Origin: Cytophagales bacterium CG12_big_fil_rev_8_21_14_0_65_40_12
Lineage (GTDB): Bacteria; Bacteroidota; Bacteroidia; Cytophagales; Cyclobacteriaceae
Length of the DNA: 32,417 nucleotides
NCBI GenBank assembly: GCA_002786855.1
Contig: PCUU01000092.1
Coordinates: forward strand, 1-32,417
Direction: 5' to 3'
Numbering within the stretch: the first letter of the stretch is position 1; every line of letters starts with the position of its first letter. This document shows positions 7,760-15,262 of this stretch, in pieces. The notes below the pieces were generated by a model, which saw only the letters and a list, made by a program, of their open reading frames with translations, was not told the origin of the DNA and ran no database searches. Position numbers and translations under genes: made by a program.

Positions 7760-9321
7760 TAGCCCTTTTTCGAATTTAGCGAAATAAAAGGAATTATCAT
7801 TTCGTCCATCGAAATGCCCCCATGCTGAAAAGTATCTTTATAGTACTTCACATAGTGATTGTAATTGTTTGGATAGGCGAAAAACACATCTTCTGCTGCA
7901 AAAGCATAAGAAGTCGAAACATTGGGTTTTGGCAGATGCAATTTCTCAGGGTTACGCACTGTATAAATTGAATTGCTCTCTTTATAGCCTAAGTTTTTAC
8001 CATGTTTGTAGCGAAGGTTGGTATTCACATTTTTATCACCAGCAATCTGATGTGCCTTTTTTACACGATAAGTGCCGTGGTCAGTAGTGATCATCACTTT
8101 CAAGCCCTTTTCACTGATCATTCTCAGCAAATCGAATAATGGAGAATGTAAAAACCACGATTTAGTCAATGAGCGATAGGCCGATTCATCTGCTGCCAAT
8201 TCCCTAATCATTCTCATATCCGTACGCGCATGGGAAAGCATATCCACGAAATTGTAAACCACAACATTCAGGTCATTCTTGAGTAAATTATTGAATTGGT
8301 CGTTCAGCTGCTTTCCTTGTGAGGAATGAATGATTTTATGATAACTGGTCTTTGCTTGGATTCTGAGTTTGTCTAATTGCCGCTTTAAAAATGCTTCCTC
8401 ATTATTATTTTTCCCTTCATCATCGTCTTCATCATTCACCCATAAATCGGGGCTATTTTTCGACATTTCCAATGGTAATTCTCCTGAAAAGATTGAATTC
8501 CTCGCATAAGCTGTTGTTGTGGGCAAAATAGAATAATAGGCTTCCTCAACTTCTACATTGAAATAAGGCGTAATGTCTTCTTCAATGGTTTTCCATTGAT
8601 CGTACCGAAGGTTATCAATAATGATCAGAAACAGCGGTTGACCATTTAATGCTGGGAAAACCTTTGTTTTGAGCAGATTATGCGAAAGCATTGGCCGCTC
8701 AATATTTGGGTTGTTCAGCCAGTCTTCGTAATTCTCTTTTATGAATTGAGTGAAGTGGCTATTAGCTTCAATCTTTTGCATTTCTAGCACCTCAGCCATG
8801 CTTTTATTTTCTGTCTTATCAATTTCTAATTCCCAATACACCAACTTTTTATGAATCGCAATCCATTCATTGTGGTCCATATATTCATTATAGGCCATGC
8901 TGATATTCCTGAAATCCTGCTGGTATTCTAAGTTTGTGCGTTCGGTTACTAACCTTTTATTGTCAAGGATTTTCTTTACGGAAAGCAGAATCTGGCTAGG
9001 ATTCAGCGGTTTGATTAAGTAATCGGCTATTTGAGAACCAATGGCCTCTTCCATGATACTTTCTTCTTCGCTTTTGGTAATCATTACCACGGGCAGAGAA
9101 GGTCTTCTGTTCTTAATATATTTGAGCGTTTCGAGCCCAGTCATCCCAGGCATATTTTCATCCAAAAAAACCACATCGAAGATTTTATTTTCTACCGACT
9201 CAATAGCATCTGCTCCACTCGCTACTGGAGTGATATCGTAGCCCTTCGCGGTAAGAAATAAGATGTGTGGCTTAAGCAGGTCGATCTCGTCATCGGCCCA
9301 TAAAATATTATATCTTTGCAT
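7759..9321 (-). CDS. porX: PorX-type response regulator with PglZ phosphatase domain
   Basis: A 520-residue two-domain regulator. Residues 1-120 are a CheY-like receiver: acidic pair D10/D11, phospho-acceptor D54 ('VFLDENMPGM'), T82 and K104 ('DYLIKPLNPS'). After a helical linker, residues from about 225 to 515 form a PglZ/alkaline phosphatase-like domain with metal-site residues D236 ('LIIIDNLRYDQW'), the threonine cluster 268-270, D360 and H364 ('FVDMLSHARTD'), D414/H415 ('TTDHGTYR') and H500. In Porphyromonas and Flavobacterium, PorX with the sensor PorY controls type IX secretion, and its PglZ domain is a zinc-dependent phosphodiesterase. No PorY-like kinase is in the window. It heads the operon with tsaE and the AlaDH-like gene and starts 50 bases from the divergent HD gene. 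Two likely T9SS cargos are encoded nearby. Confidence 0.93.
   Translation of the reverse strand: MQRYNILWADDEIDLLKPHILFLTAKGYDITPVASGADAIESVENKIFDVVFLDENMPGMTGLETLKYIKNRRPSLPVVMITKSEEESIMEEAIGSQIADYLIKPLNPSQILLSVKKILDNKRLVTERTNLEYQQDFRNISMAYNEYMDHNEWIAIHKKLVYWELEIDKTENKSMAEVLEMQKIEANSHFTQFIKENYEDWLNNPNIERPMLSHNLLKTKVFPALNGQPLFLIIIDNLRYDQWKTIEEDITPYFNVEVEEAYYSILPTTTAYARNSIFSGELPLEMSKNSPDLWVNDEDDDEGKNNNEEAFLKRQLDKLRIQAKTSYHKIIHSSQGKQLNDQFNNLLKNDLNVVVYNFVDMLSHARTDMRMIRELAADESAYRSLTKSWFLHSPLFDLLRMISEKGLKVMITTDHGTYRVKKAHQIAGDKNVNTNLRYKHGKNLGYKESNSIYTVRNPEKLHLPKPNVSTSYAFAAEDVFFAYPNNYNHYVKYYKDTFQHGGISMDEMIIPFISLNSKKG
9311..9318 (+). promoter_or_regulatory. Possible -7 box for the HD-domain gene
   Basis: TATCTTTG fits the Bacteroidota -7 consensus TAnnTTTG. 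It lies inside the first codons of the divergent porX gene and would start transcription near 9324, about 48 bases before the TTG start at 9372. I see no good -33 TTG at the right spacing, so this is tentative. Confidence 0.35.
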
Positions 9322-9371
9322 AGTTGGAATTTAGCAACAAGGTCGAATTTAACTGAATTAACGCACAAACT

Positions 9372-10601
9372 TTGAACAAAAGGAAGATTATCAACGATCC
9401 AGTTTATGGTTTTATCACAATCCGAAGCGAATTGGTTTTTGACATCATTGATCATCCTGCTTTTCAACGTTTAAGAAGGATAAAACAGCTTGGTCTTACC
9501 GAACTTATTTATCCTGGTGCCCATCATACTCGTTTCCATCATGCCCTCGGTGCGATGCATTTAATGGGGGCTACTTTAGAGAATCTTCGGAACAAAGGAA
9601 TTGAAATCACCGATGAAGAATTCGAGGCTGCAACAATCGCCATTTTACTTCATGATATTGGTCACGGCCCATTTAGTCATGCTTTAGAATATAGTTTGCT
9701 AGAAGATGTTCCTCATGAGCATTTGTCAAGGATGATCATTTCACTATTGAATAGAGAATTTGATGGTAAGCTTTCCATGGCGCTAGAAATCTTCAACAAC
9801 ACCTATCCAAAGGTTTTTCTATCAGAATTAGTCTCAAGCCAGCTTGATATCGATCGACTTGATTATTTGAAACGCGACAGCTTCTTTACCGGAGTTTCTG
9901 AAGGCACAATTGGCGCAGACCGCATTATCAAAATGCTCGATGTACACGAAGGCAGGTTGGTGGTTGAGGAAAAAGGAATTTACAGTATTGAAAATTTCTT
10001 GAGCGCTAGAAGGCTCATGTACTGGCAGGTTTACTTGCACAAAGCGAGCGTAAGCGCTGAAAAAATGCTGATTGCCATTATAAAAAGGGCACGAAAACTC
10101 AGCAAAAAAGACAATTCAGTTTTTAGCAGCCCGGCATTAGCTGTGTTTCTGAACGAGAATATTGGCATTGAACGCTTTGCTGAAGATGCTACTGTACTTA
10201 GCGCTTTTCTGCAACTTGATGACTATGATATTTGGGGAGCCATAAAAATATGGGTGCACCACAAAGACCCAATTCTTTCGAAGCTTTGCGGAATGCTGCT
10301 CAACCGGCAACTATTTAGAATCACCATCTCTAACGAAGCACCAAGCAAAGAGCAGATCAAAGCAGATAAAGCGAGTATTCAAACCTATTATGATTTAGAG
10401 GCAAAAGATGTTAAATATTTCTATTCTTCTGGGCAATTGAGCAATAATGCATACATGGCTTCTGATAAGGAAATATTGATCCTATCTAAAAATGGAACAG
10501 TGCGCGGAGTAACCGAAGCAGCAGATTTACCTAACATTAAGGCCATGAGCAAAATCGTGCGTAAATACTATCGATGCTGGCCAAAAGACATATCTTTGTG
10601 A
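9372..10601 (+). CDS. HD-domain phosphohydrolase (dNTPase-like)
   Basis: A 409-residue HD superfamily protein of the SAMHD1/YwfO type. Metal-site residues are visible: 'HHTRFHHALG' (51-60), 'HDIGHGPFSH' (94-103, H94 and D95 being the HD pair), and 'DIDRLDYLKRD' (159-169) with the distal aspartate. Relatives hydrolyse dNTPs to nucleoside plus triphosphate, often with allosteric nucleotide activation; the substrate here is inferred. The start is a TTG (9372-9374): the protein begins 'NKRKIINDPVYGFI', the normal beginning of family members, and no ATG or GTG in frame fits. It is divergent from porX. Its last codons overlap a probable promoter of lpxD, which begins 17 bases after its stop. Confidence 0.88.
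   Translation: MNKRKIINDPVYGFITIRSELVFDIIDHPAFQRLRRIKQLGLTELIYPGAHHTRFHHALGAMHLMGATLENLRNKGIEITDEEFEAATIAILLHDIGHGPFSHALEYSLLEDVPHEHLSRMIISLLNREFDGKLSMALEIFNNTYPKVFLSELVSSQLDIDRLDYLKRDSFFTGVSEGTIGADRIIKMLDVHEGRLVVEEKGIYSIENFLSARRLMYWQVYLHKASVSAEKMLIAIIKRARKLSKKDNSVFSSPALAVFLNENIGIERFAEDATVLSAFLQLDDYDIWGAIKIWVHHKDPILSKLCGMLLNRQLFRITISNEAPSKEQIKADKASIQTYYDLEAKDVKYFYSSGQLSNNAYMASDKEILILSKNGTVRGVTEAADLPNIKAMSKIVRKYYRCWPKDISL
10591..10598 (+). promoter_or_regulatory. Probable -7 box upstream of lpxD
   Basis: TATCTTTG, a perfect TAnnTTTG match, lies in the last codons of the HD gene. Start of transcription would be near 10604, 15 bases before the lpxD ATG at 10619. A matching -33 element is not obvious, so the lpx operon may also be read from upstream. 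Confidence 0.45.
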
Positions 10602-10618
10602 CACCCAAAATTTTATGA

Positions 10619-11638
10619 ATGGAATTATCAGTACAGCAAGTTGCCCAACTTCTTGATGGCAAAGTAGATGGAGATGGTTCACAGTTGGTGAATCGGCTAG
10701 AAAAAATAGAAGAAGCAACCGAAGGCAGTATTGCTTTTTTGGCCAACCCCAAATATACCGAGTACTTATATAGCACAAAGGCAAGTGCCATTATCGTAAA
10801 ATCCGACTTGGAATTGCGTAGCCAGATCACACCAGCACTTATTCGAGTTGAAGATCCTTACTCTAGCTTTTCTAAATTGCTGGAAGAATACCAAAAAATG
10901 ATGGCTGTAGAAAAGACAGGAATTGAACAGCCTTCTTTCCAAGCCAAATCAAGCCAAACTGGTGAAAATGTCTATTTGGGTGCATTTTCTTATTTGGGTG
11001 AAAACGTCAAGATTGGCAAAGGCTCTAAGATTTATCCCAACTGCTTTATCGGGGATAATGTAGAAATTGGAGAAGGTACTATTCTCCATGCCGGTGTAAA
11101 GGTTTATGCGAATTGTAAAATAGGTAATCATTGCAAACTACATTCTGGTGTAGTCATTGGTAGTGAGGGCTTTGGTTATGCACCCCAACCCGATGGTACT
11201 TTCAAAGCTATCCCACAAACGGGCAATGTGATACTTCACGATTATGTAGATATTGGTGCAAATACGGTAATCGATTGCGCTACAATGGGCTCAACGATCA
11301 TTAATCAAGGTGTCAAAGTTGATAATTTAGTGCAAATTGCTCATAACGTTGAAATTGGAAAGAATACAGCGATCGCTTCACAAGCAGGAATTTCGGGTAG
11401 TGCGAAGATTGGCGAAAACGTAATGATAGGTGGGCAAGCTGGAATCACAGGTCATTTAAGTATTGCCAATAAAGTGATTATAGGACCCCAATCAGGCGTT
11501 CCAAAAACCATTAAAGAACAAGGTATCTTCACAGGTACACCCATAATGGATCACAGAGATTTCTTAAGAGTAAGTATTGCGCTAAGAAGGCTTCCAGAAT
11601 TGATCAATAGAGTGACTCAGCTAGAAAAAAAGAGTTAA
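10619..11638 (+). CDS. lpxD: UDP-3-O-acylglucosamine N-acyltransferase LpxD
   Basis: A 339-residue enzyme of lipid A synthesis that adds the amide-linked 3-hydroxyacyl chain from ACP. An N-terminal uridine-binding domain (about 1-100, with 'SIAFLANPKYTEYL') is followed by left-handed beta-helix hexapeptide repeats ('GENVKIGKGSKIYPNCFIG' and so on). 'GSEGFGYAP' at 181-189 and the catalytic histidine H242 in 'LVQIAHNVEIG' are present. An ATG at 10615 is in another frame; the chosen start gives the standard 'MELSVQQVAQLLDG' beginning. It is first in the plus-strand cluster lpxD-lpxC/fabZ-lpxA, 24 bases before the next gene. The protein acts in the cytoplasm. Confidence 0.96.
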   Translation: MELSVQQVAQLLDGKVDGDGSQLVNRLEKIEEATEGSIAFLANPKYTEYLYSTKASAIIVKSDLELRSQITPALIRVEDPYSSFSKLLEEYQKMMAVEKTGIEQPSFQAKSSQTGENVYLGAFSYLGENVKIGKGSKIYPNCFIGDNVEIGEGTILHAGVKVYANCKIGNHCKLHSGVVIGSEGFGYAPQPDGTFKAIPQTGNVILHDYVDIGANTVIDCATMGSTIINQGVKVDNLVQIAHNVEIGKNTAIASQAGISGSAKIGENVMIGGQAGITGHLSIANKVIIGPQSGVPKTIKEQGIFTGTPIMDHRDFLRVSIALRRLPELINRVTQLEKKS

Positions 11639-11662
11639 ATTTATCGAATTTTTGTACAGCAA

Positions 11663-13051
11663 ATGAAGAACAAACAACATACGATCAAAGAACCGGTAAC
11701 GGTATCAGGCGTAGGTTTACATACGGGGGTAATTTCTAACATGACTTTCGTCCCCGCACCTCCAAATCACGGAATTAAATTTCAAAGGACTGACCTTGAA
11801 TTTCAGCCCATTGTAGATGCCGATGTTGACTATGTGGTTGATTTATCCAGAGGAACAACGATTGAACACAATGGCGCTAGAATCAATACGGTGGAACACA
11901 CCATGGCTGCTTTAGTGGGCTTGGAAATCGATAACGTGCTCATCCAAATCGATGGGCCCGAACCTCCAATCATGGATGGCAGCTCCAGAATGTTTATCGA
12001 TGCCATAGAAACCGTTGGAACTACAGAACAAAACGCACTCAGGAATTTCTTTGAGGTAACAGAAAGCATTCGCTACAAAGATCCAACACGAGATGTAGAA
12101 ATTGCGGCACTTCCGCTTGACGATTTTAGAGTAACAGTAATGGTGGATTATAATTCACCTGTCTTAGGCAGCCAGCATGCCTCACTAAACCATATTAGCG
12201 ATTTCAAAAAGGAGATTTCTTCTAGCAGAACCTTTTGCTTTCTTCACGAATTGGAAATGCTCTACAAAAACAACCTGATCAAAGGTGGCGATTTAAATAA
12301 CGCAATCGTGATTGTGGATAGAGTGGTCAAGGATGATGAACTGGATTATTTGGCCAGTCTATTCAATAAACCAAAAGTGCATGTTAGAAAAGAAGGAATT
12401 CTCAACAATGTTGAATTGCGTCATAAAAACGAACCAGCACGGCACAAACTTTTGGATGTAGTTGGCGATTTAGCCTTAGCGGGAAGGCCCATAAAAGCTC
12501 AAATATTAGCCGCAAGACCTGGACATGCAGCCAATGTAGCTTTCGCTAAAAAGCTCAAAAAAGAAATGATGGCCACCAAAAATTCCGCCCCCGCTTACGA
12601 CCCAAAATTGGAGCCTGTGATGGACATCAATCAGATCATGCAAATTCTACCACATCGCTATCCATTTTTGTTGATTGATAAAATCATTCACTTGGATGAT
12701 ACCATGGTGGCCGGGATTAAAAATGTAACCATGAACGAGCATTTCTTTTTAGGGCATTTCCCTGGAAACCCAGTAATGCCAGGCGTTTTGCAGATTGAAG
12801 CAATGGCTCAAATTGGAGGTATTTTGGTATTAAACACCGTTCCAGACCCAGAAAATTATACACCTTATTTCTTAGGCATCGACAAATGTAAATTTAGAAA
12901 AATGGTGATCCCAGGGGATACCCTGAAGTTTAAATGTGAACTCACCGCACCCATTAAGCGAGGGATTGCTCAAATGAATGGAGCAGCTTATGTGGGAAAT
13001 ACACTTGTTTGTGAGGCATCTATGACCGCTAGAATCGTTAGAAATCAATGA
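11663..13051 (+). CDS. lpxC/fabZ: Bifunctional LpxC deacetylase / FabZ dehydratase
   Basis: A 462-residue fusion typical of Bacteroidota. Residues 1-310 are LpxC, the zinc deacetylase that commits UDP-3-O-acyl-GlcNAc to lipid A: 'GVGLHTG' (17-22), zinc ligand H79 ('VEHTMAAL'), 'PPIMDGSS' (101-108), zinc ligands H261 and D265 ('RHKLLDVVGDL') and the general acid H288 ('RPGHAAN'). Residues from about 320 to the end are FabZ, the 3-hydroxyacyl-ACP dehydratase: 'LPHRYPFLLIDKI' (329-341), catalytic H365 in 'GHFPGNPVMPG', and E379 in 'IEAMAQ'. The fusion couples the two users of 3-hydroxyacyl-ACP (lipid A and fatty acid elongation) at a fixed ratio. The stop overlaps the lpxA start (ATGA). Confidence 0.97.
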   Translation: MKNKQHTIKEPVTVSGVGLHTGVISNMTFVPAPPNHGIKFQRTDLEFQPIVDADVDYVVDLSRGTTIEHNGARINTVEHTMAALVGLEIDNVLIQIDGPEPPIMDGSSRMFIDAIETVGTTEQNALRNFFEVTESIRYKDPTRDVEIAALPLDDFRVTVMVDYNSPVLGSQHASLNHISDFKKEISSSRTFCFLHELEMLYKNNLIKGGDLNNAIVIVDRVVKDDELDYLASLFNKPKVHVRKEGILNNVELRHKNEPARHKLLDVVGDLALAGRPIKAQILAARPGHAANVAFAKKLKKEMMATKNSAPAYDPKLEPVMDINQIMQILPHRYPFLLIDKIIHLDDTMVAGIKNVTMNEHFFLGHFPGNPVMPGVLQIEAMAQIGGILVLNTVPDPENYTPYFLGIDKCKFRKMVIPGDTLKFKCELTAPIKRGIAQMNGAAYVGNTLVCEASMTARIVRNQ

Positions 13052-13830
13052 ATCAACCTTTAGCCTATATCCACCCAGAAGCTAAAATAGCTCGCAATGT
13101 GGTGATCGAACCATTTGTAACCATCAGCAAAAACGTTGTCATTGACGAAGGGACCTGGATAGGCCCTAACGTCACGATCATGGAAGGTGCTCGTATTGGC
13201 AAGAATGTTAAAATTTTTCCAGGAGCCGTAGTATCGGCTGTTCCTCAAGACCTAAAATTTGGAGGAGAAGACACTACCCTTGAGATTGGTGACAATACCG
13301 TAATTCGAGAATGCGTGACCCTCAACCGAGGAACACACGCCACCAATTCAACCAAAATCGGTAAAGACTGCCTAATCATGGCTTACACTCACGTGGCACA
13401 CGACTGTGTGATTGGTGATAATTGCATCCTTGTCAATGCCGTGCAACTGGCTGGCCACGTCACAATTGAAGATTGGGCAATCATAGGCGGTGCGGCAGCA
13501 GTTCATCAATTTGTAAAAATTGGTGCACACACCATGGTTTCAGGTGGTTCGCTTGTCCGAAAAGATGTGCCCCCATTTACCAAAGCAGGTAGAGAGCCTT
13601 TAAGTTATGCAGGCATCAACTCCGTTGGGCTAAGAAGAAGAGGTTTTGCGAATGACAAGATTGCTGAAATTCAAGAAGTATATCGCTATATCTTCCTGAA
13701 AGGCCTTAACAATTCAAAAGCATTGGACTTGCTCGAGCTCGAAATGCCCCCATCGAAAGAAAGAGATGAGATCATCAATTTCTTTAGAAACTCCGATCGA
13801 GGTGTCATGAAAGGCTATACCGCCAGATAA
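13048..13830 (+). CDS. lpxA: Acyl-ACP--UDP-N-acetylglucosamine O-acyltransferase LpxA
   Basis: A 260-residue trimeric left-handed beta-helix enzyme, the usual length, which carries out the first acylation of lipid A synthesis. Hexapeptide repeats run from about residue 8 to 170. The catalytic histidine is H118 in 'YTHVAHDC' (the H125 equivalent of E. coli), followed by 'LAGHVTIEDWAIIGG' and 'VHQFVKIG', all diagnostic. The C-terminal helical domain begins after 'AGINSVGLRRRGF'. Its ATG overlaps the stop of lpxC/fabZ by 4 bases, so it is translationally coupled, and the ABC ATPase gene starts 2 bases after its stop. Confidence 0.97.
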   Translation: MNQPLAYIHPEAKIARNVVIEPFVTISKNVVIDEGTWIGPNVTIMEGARIGKNVKIFPGAVVSAVPQDLKFGGEDTTLEIGDNTVIRECVTLNRGTHATNSTKIGKDCLIMAYTHVAHDCVIGDNCILVNAVQLAGHVTIEDWAIIGGAAAVHQFVKIGAHTMVSGGSLVRKDVPPFTKAGREPLSYAGINSVGLRRRGFANDKIAEIQEVYRYIFLKGLNNSKALDLLELEMPPSKERDEIINFFRNSDRGVMKGYTAR

Positions 13831-13832
13831 TA

Positions 13833-14450
13833 ATGGTCATTGAGGTTGAAAAACTTGGCAAAAAGTACGCGAAAGAGTGGATTTTCAGGAATCTTGATGC
13901 TCGCTTTGATGCCAAATTTTCATATGCTATTACTGGACCAAACGGAAGCGGAAAATCTACCCTGATTCAGATTTTAAGTGGTGCATTTCTTCCAACAGAG
14001 GGTACGATTAAATACTCCCTTCTTGGCAACAGTATTCTCGAAGATCAGGTTTATTCGCATTTAGATATCATTACTCCTTATTTAGAGCTGATTGAAGAAT
14101 TTACTTTAGAGGAGTTCCTAAGTTTTCATTTTAAATTCAAAAAGTTGAAATCTGGGATAAGCCTAAACGATTTCATTGCGCTTGTTTATCTTGAAAATGA
14201 TCGCTCAAAATTGATTCAGAACTTTTCGAGCGGCATGAAACAAAGGCTAAAGTTAGGGTTGGCTTTTTTCTCTCAAAGTGAAATTTGCCTACTAGACGAA
14301 CCCACATCGAACCTCGATGAACAAGGAATTGCATGGTATCTTAAACACATCAAAGCAATTTTGGCCGAGAAGCTCGTTATCATAAGTTCAAACCAATTAA
14401 AGGAATACGATTTCTGCGATAAGATTATTCATATCCCAGATTTCAAGTAA
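13833..14450 (+). CDS. Orphan ABC-type ATP-binding protein of the lpx operon
   Basis: A 205-residue single nucleotide-binding domain. Walker A 'GPNGSGKS' (35-42), a variant signature 'FSSGMKQR' (131-138; S-S-G-M for L-S-G-G-Q), Walker B 'CLLDEP' with the catalytic glutamate E156, and D-loop 'SNLD' (159-162). The switch histidine of the H-loop is replaced by asparagine (N187 in 'SSNQLKE') and no clear Q-loop glutamine is seen. There is no membrane domain in the protein and no permease gene beside it. Starting 2 bases after lpxA, it is almost certainly in the lipid A operon, so a link to envelope assembly or export is inferred; the partner is unknown. A lipoprotein gene with separate expression follows after 65 bases. 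Confidence 0.85.
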   Translation: MVIEVEKLGKKYAKEWIFRNLDARFDAKFSYAITGPNGSGKSTLIQILSGAFLPTEGTIKYSLLGNSILEDQVYSHLDIITPYLELIEEFTLEEFLSFHFKFKKLKSGISLNDFIALVYLENDRSKLIQNFSSGMKQRLKLGLAFFSQSEICLLDEPTSNLDEQGIAWYLKHIKAILAEKLVIISSNQLKEYDFCDKIIHIPDFK

Positions 14451-14515
14451 AATCTAAGGAAGAAAATTAATGTTTGACCAATAATGATTATAATTGAAAA
14501 TTAAAATACCGTACA

Positions 14516-14992
14516 ATGCTTAAAATAAAAAATATCGCGCTTTTAGCCATCTCAATGTTCACGATTGTTTTGTTCTCCTGCGGAGGTGGTGGTGGCACAG
14601 ATCCGCTTACTCCTGAAGAGCAAAGGTTACTTGATTTGGCTGGATCGGCTTCTGGCGTTACCTATACAGCAAGTAGCATTACTTTTGAGGGTTCGCCTGC
14701 TACTGGATTCGAAAATTTTCGTTTGACTTTCCAAGGTACAGCTACAAGCAAAACTTATTCTACTGTGGATGGCGACCCTGTTTTCAGCGCATCTGGTTCT
14801 TGGGCGTTTAATGGCACAAACATCAACCAAATTGTAATCGACAATAATACTTCAAATGTATTCAACATCAGCAACTTCAATGCGACCGCTGGCACTTTTA
14901 CGCTGACGGTAAATTTTGTAGCCAATGGTGGTGTCGCAGCTGGTACTAATAGCACCAATGGTACTTATGTTTTCAACCTTGAAAAACAATAG
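14516..14992 (+). CDS. Small lipoprotein, unknown function
   Basis: A 158-residue lipoprotein: a hydrophobic signal (about 5-20) followed by the lipobox cysteine C22 in 'VLFSCGGGGG'. A glycine-rich linker follows, then a short helix ('LTPEEQRLLDLAG') and a threonine/serine/asparagine-rich, probably all-beta domain ('GFENFRLTFQG', 'SGSWAFNGTNINQIVIDN', 'NFNATAGTFTLTVNF'). I do not recognise a named family with certainty; similar secreted beta-sandwich lipoproteins are common in Bacteroidota. No cysteine other than the lipidated one. It ends 20 bases before terminator A, which it would share with the truncated pgk copy. Confidence 0.75.
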   Translation: MLKIKNIALLAISMFTIVLFSCGGGGGTDPLTPEEQRLLDLAGSASGVTYTASSITFEGSPATGFENFRLTFQGTATSKTYSTVDGDPVFSASGSWAFNGTNINQIVIDNNTSNVFNISNFNATAGTFTLTVNFVANGGVAAGTNSTNGTYVFNLEKQ

Positions 14993-15011
14993 CCAACCCA
15001 AGATTTAAATT

Positions 15012-15048
15012 AAAAGGCCGATTCAGAGAAGATCTGAATCGGCCTTTT
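15012..15048. terminator. Terminator A (bidirectional hairpin next to pgk remnant)
   Basis: Inverted repeat with 16-base arms at 15012-15027 and 15033-15048 around a 5-base loop, ending in a T-run and starting with an A-run. It serves the lipoprotein gene on the plus strand and would have served pgk on the minus strand. It is nearly the same sequence as terminator B at 18848-18884. Confidence 0.9.
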
Positions 15049-15069
15049 TTATTGAATTGAACTCTAGGA

Positions 15070-15246
15070 TTAGCCAAGCGCAACAACTCCCGGTAATTCT
15101 CTTCCTTCCATATATTCTAAAAGCGCTCCACCACCAGTTGAAACATATGAAACATCATCTCCATGTCCCATGGAGTTGACCGCTGCGGCTGAATCACCAC
15201 CTCCAATTAGTGAAAAGGCACCACCTTTCGTGGCTTCGATAATGGC
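15070..15246 (-). pseudogene. 5'-truncated pgk copy (3' remnant)
   Basis: On the minus strand this encodes, without a frameshift or internal stop, the last 58 residues of phosphoglycerate kinase (equal to residues 337-394 of the intact copy), including 'GGGDSAAAV', '[13 protein letters not shown]' and the terminal 'ELPGVVALG'. The stop codon is at 15070-15072. Directly upstream of the first homologous codon the reading frame meets TAA, created at the junction, so nothing can be made from it alone. By hand count it differs from the intact gene at 21 of 177 bases but at only one residue (Ile for Val). Its codons are slightly richer in G/C (GCG, CCG, GGC) than those of the intact copy. Probably the remainder of the original resident pgk left after exchange. 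Confidence 0.9.
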
Positions 15247-15247
15247 T

Positions 15248-15262
15248 TACACCCTGGGTGTA
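15248..15262. other. Palindrome at the pgk-remnant junction
   Basis: TACACCCTGGGTGTA, a 15-base palindrome with 7-base arms around a central T, sits exactly where similarity to pgk ends. It may be a recombination scar or end of the inserted segment, or chance. No second copy is seen at the right edge of the island. Confidence 0.6.

Larger units (their letters stand above)
15012..15248. repeat. Left direct repeat (pgk 3' end plus terminator)
   Basis: Imperfect direct repeat of 18848-19084, covering a terminator hairpin and the last 58 codons of pgk in the same orientation. The similarity stops abruptly at 15248/19084. Differences in the coding part are nearly all at third codon positions; the spacer between hairpin and stop codon is less conserved. 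Confidence 0.9.
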
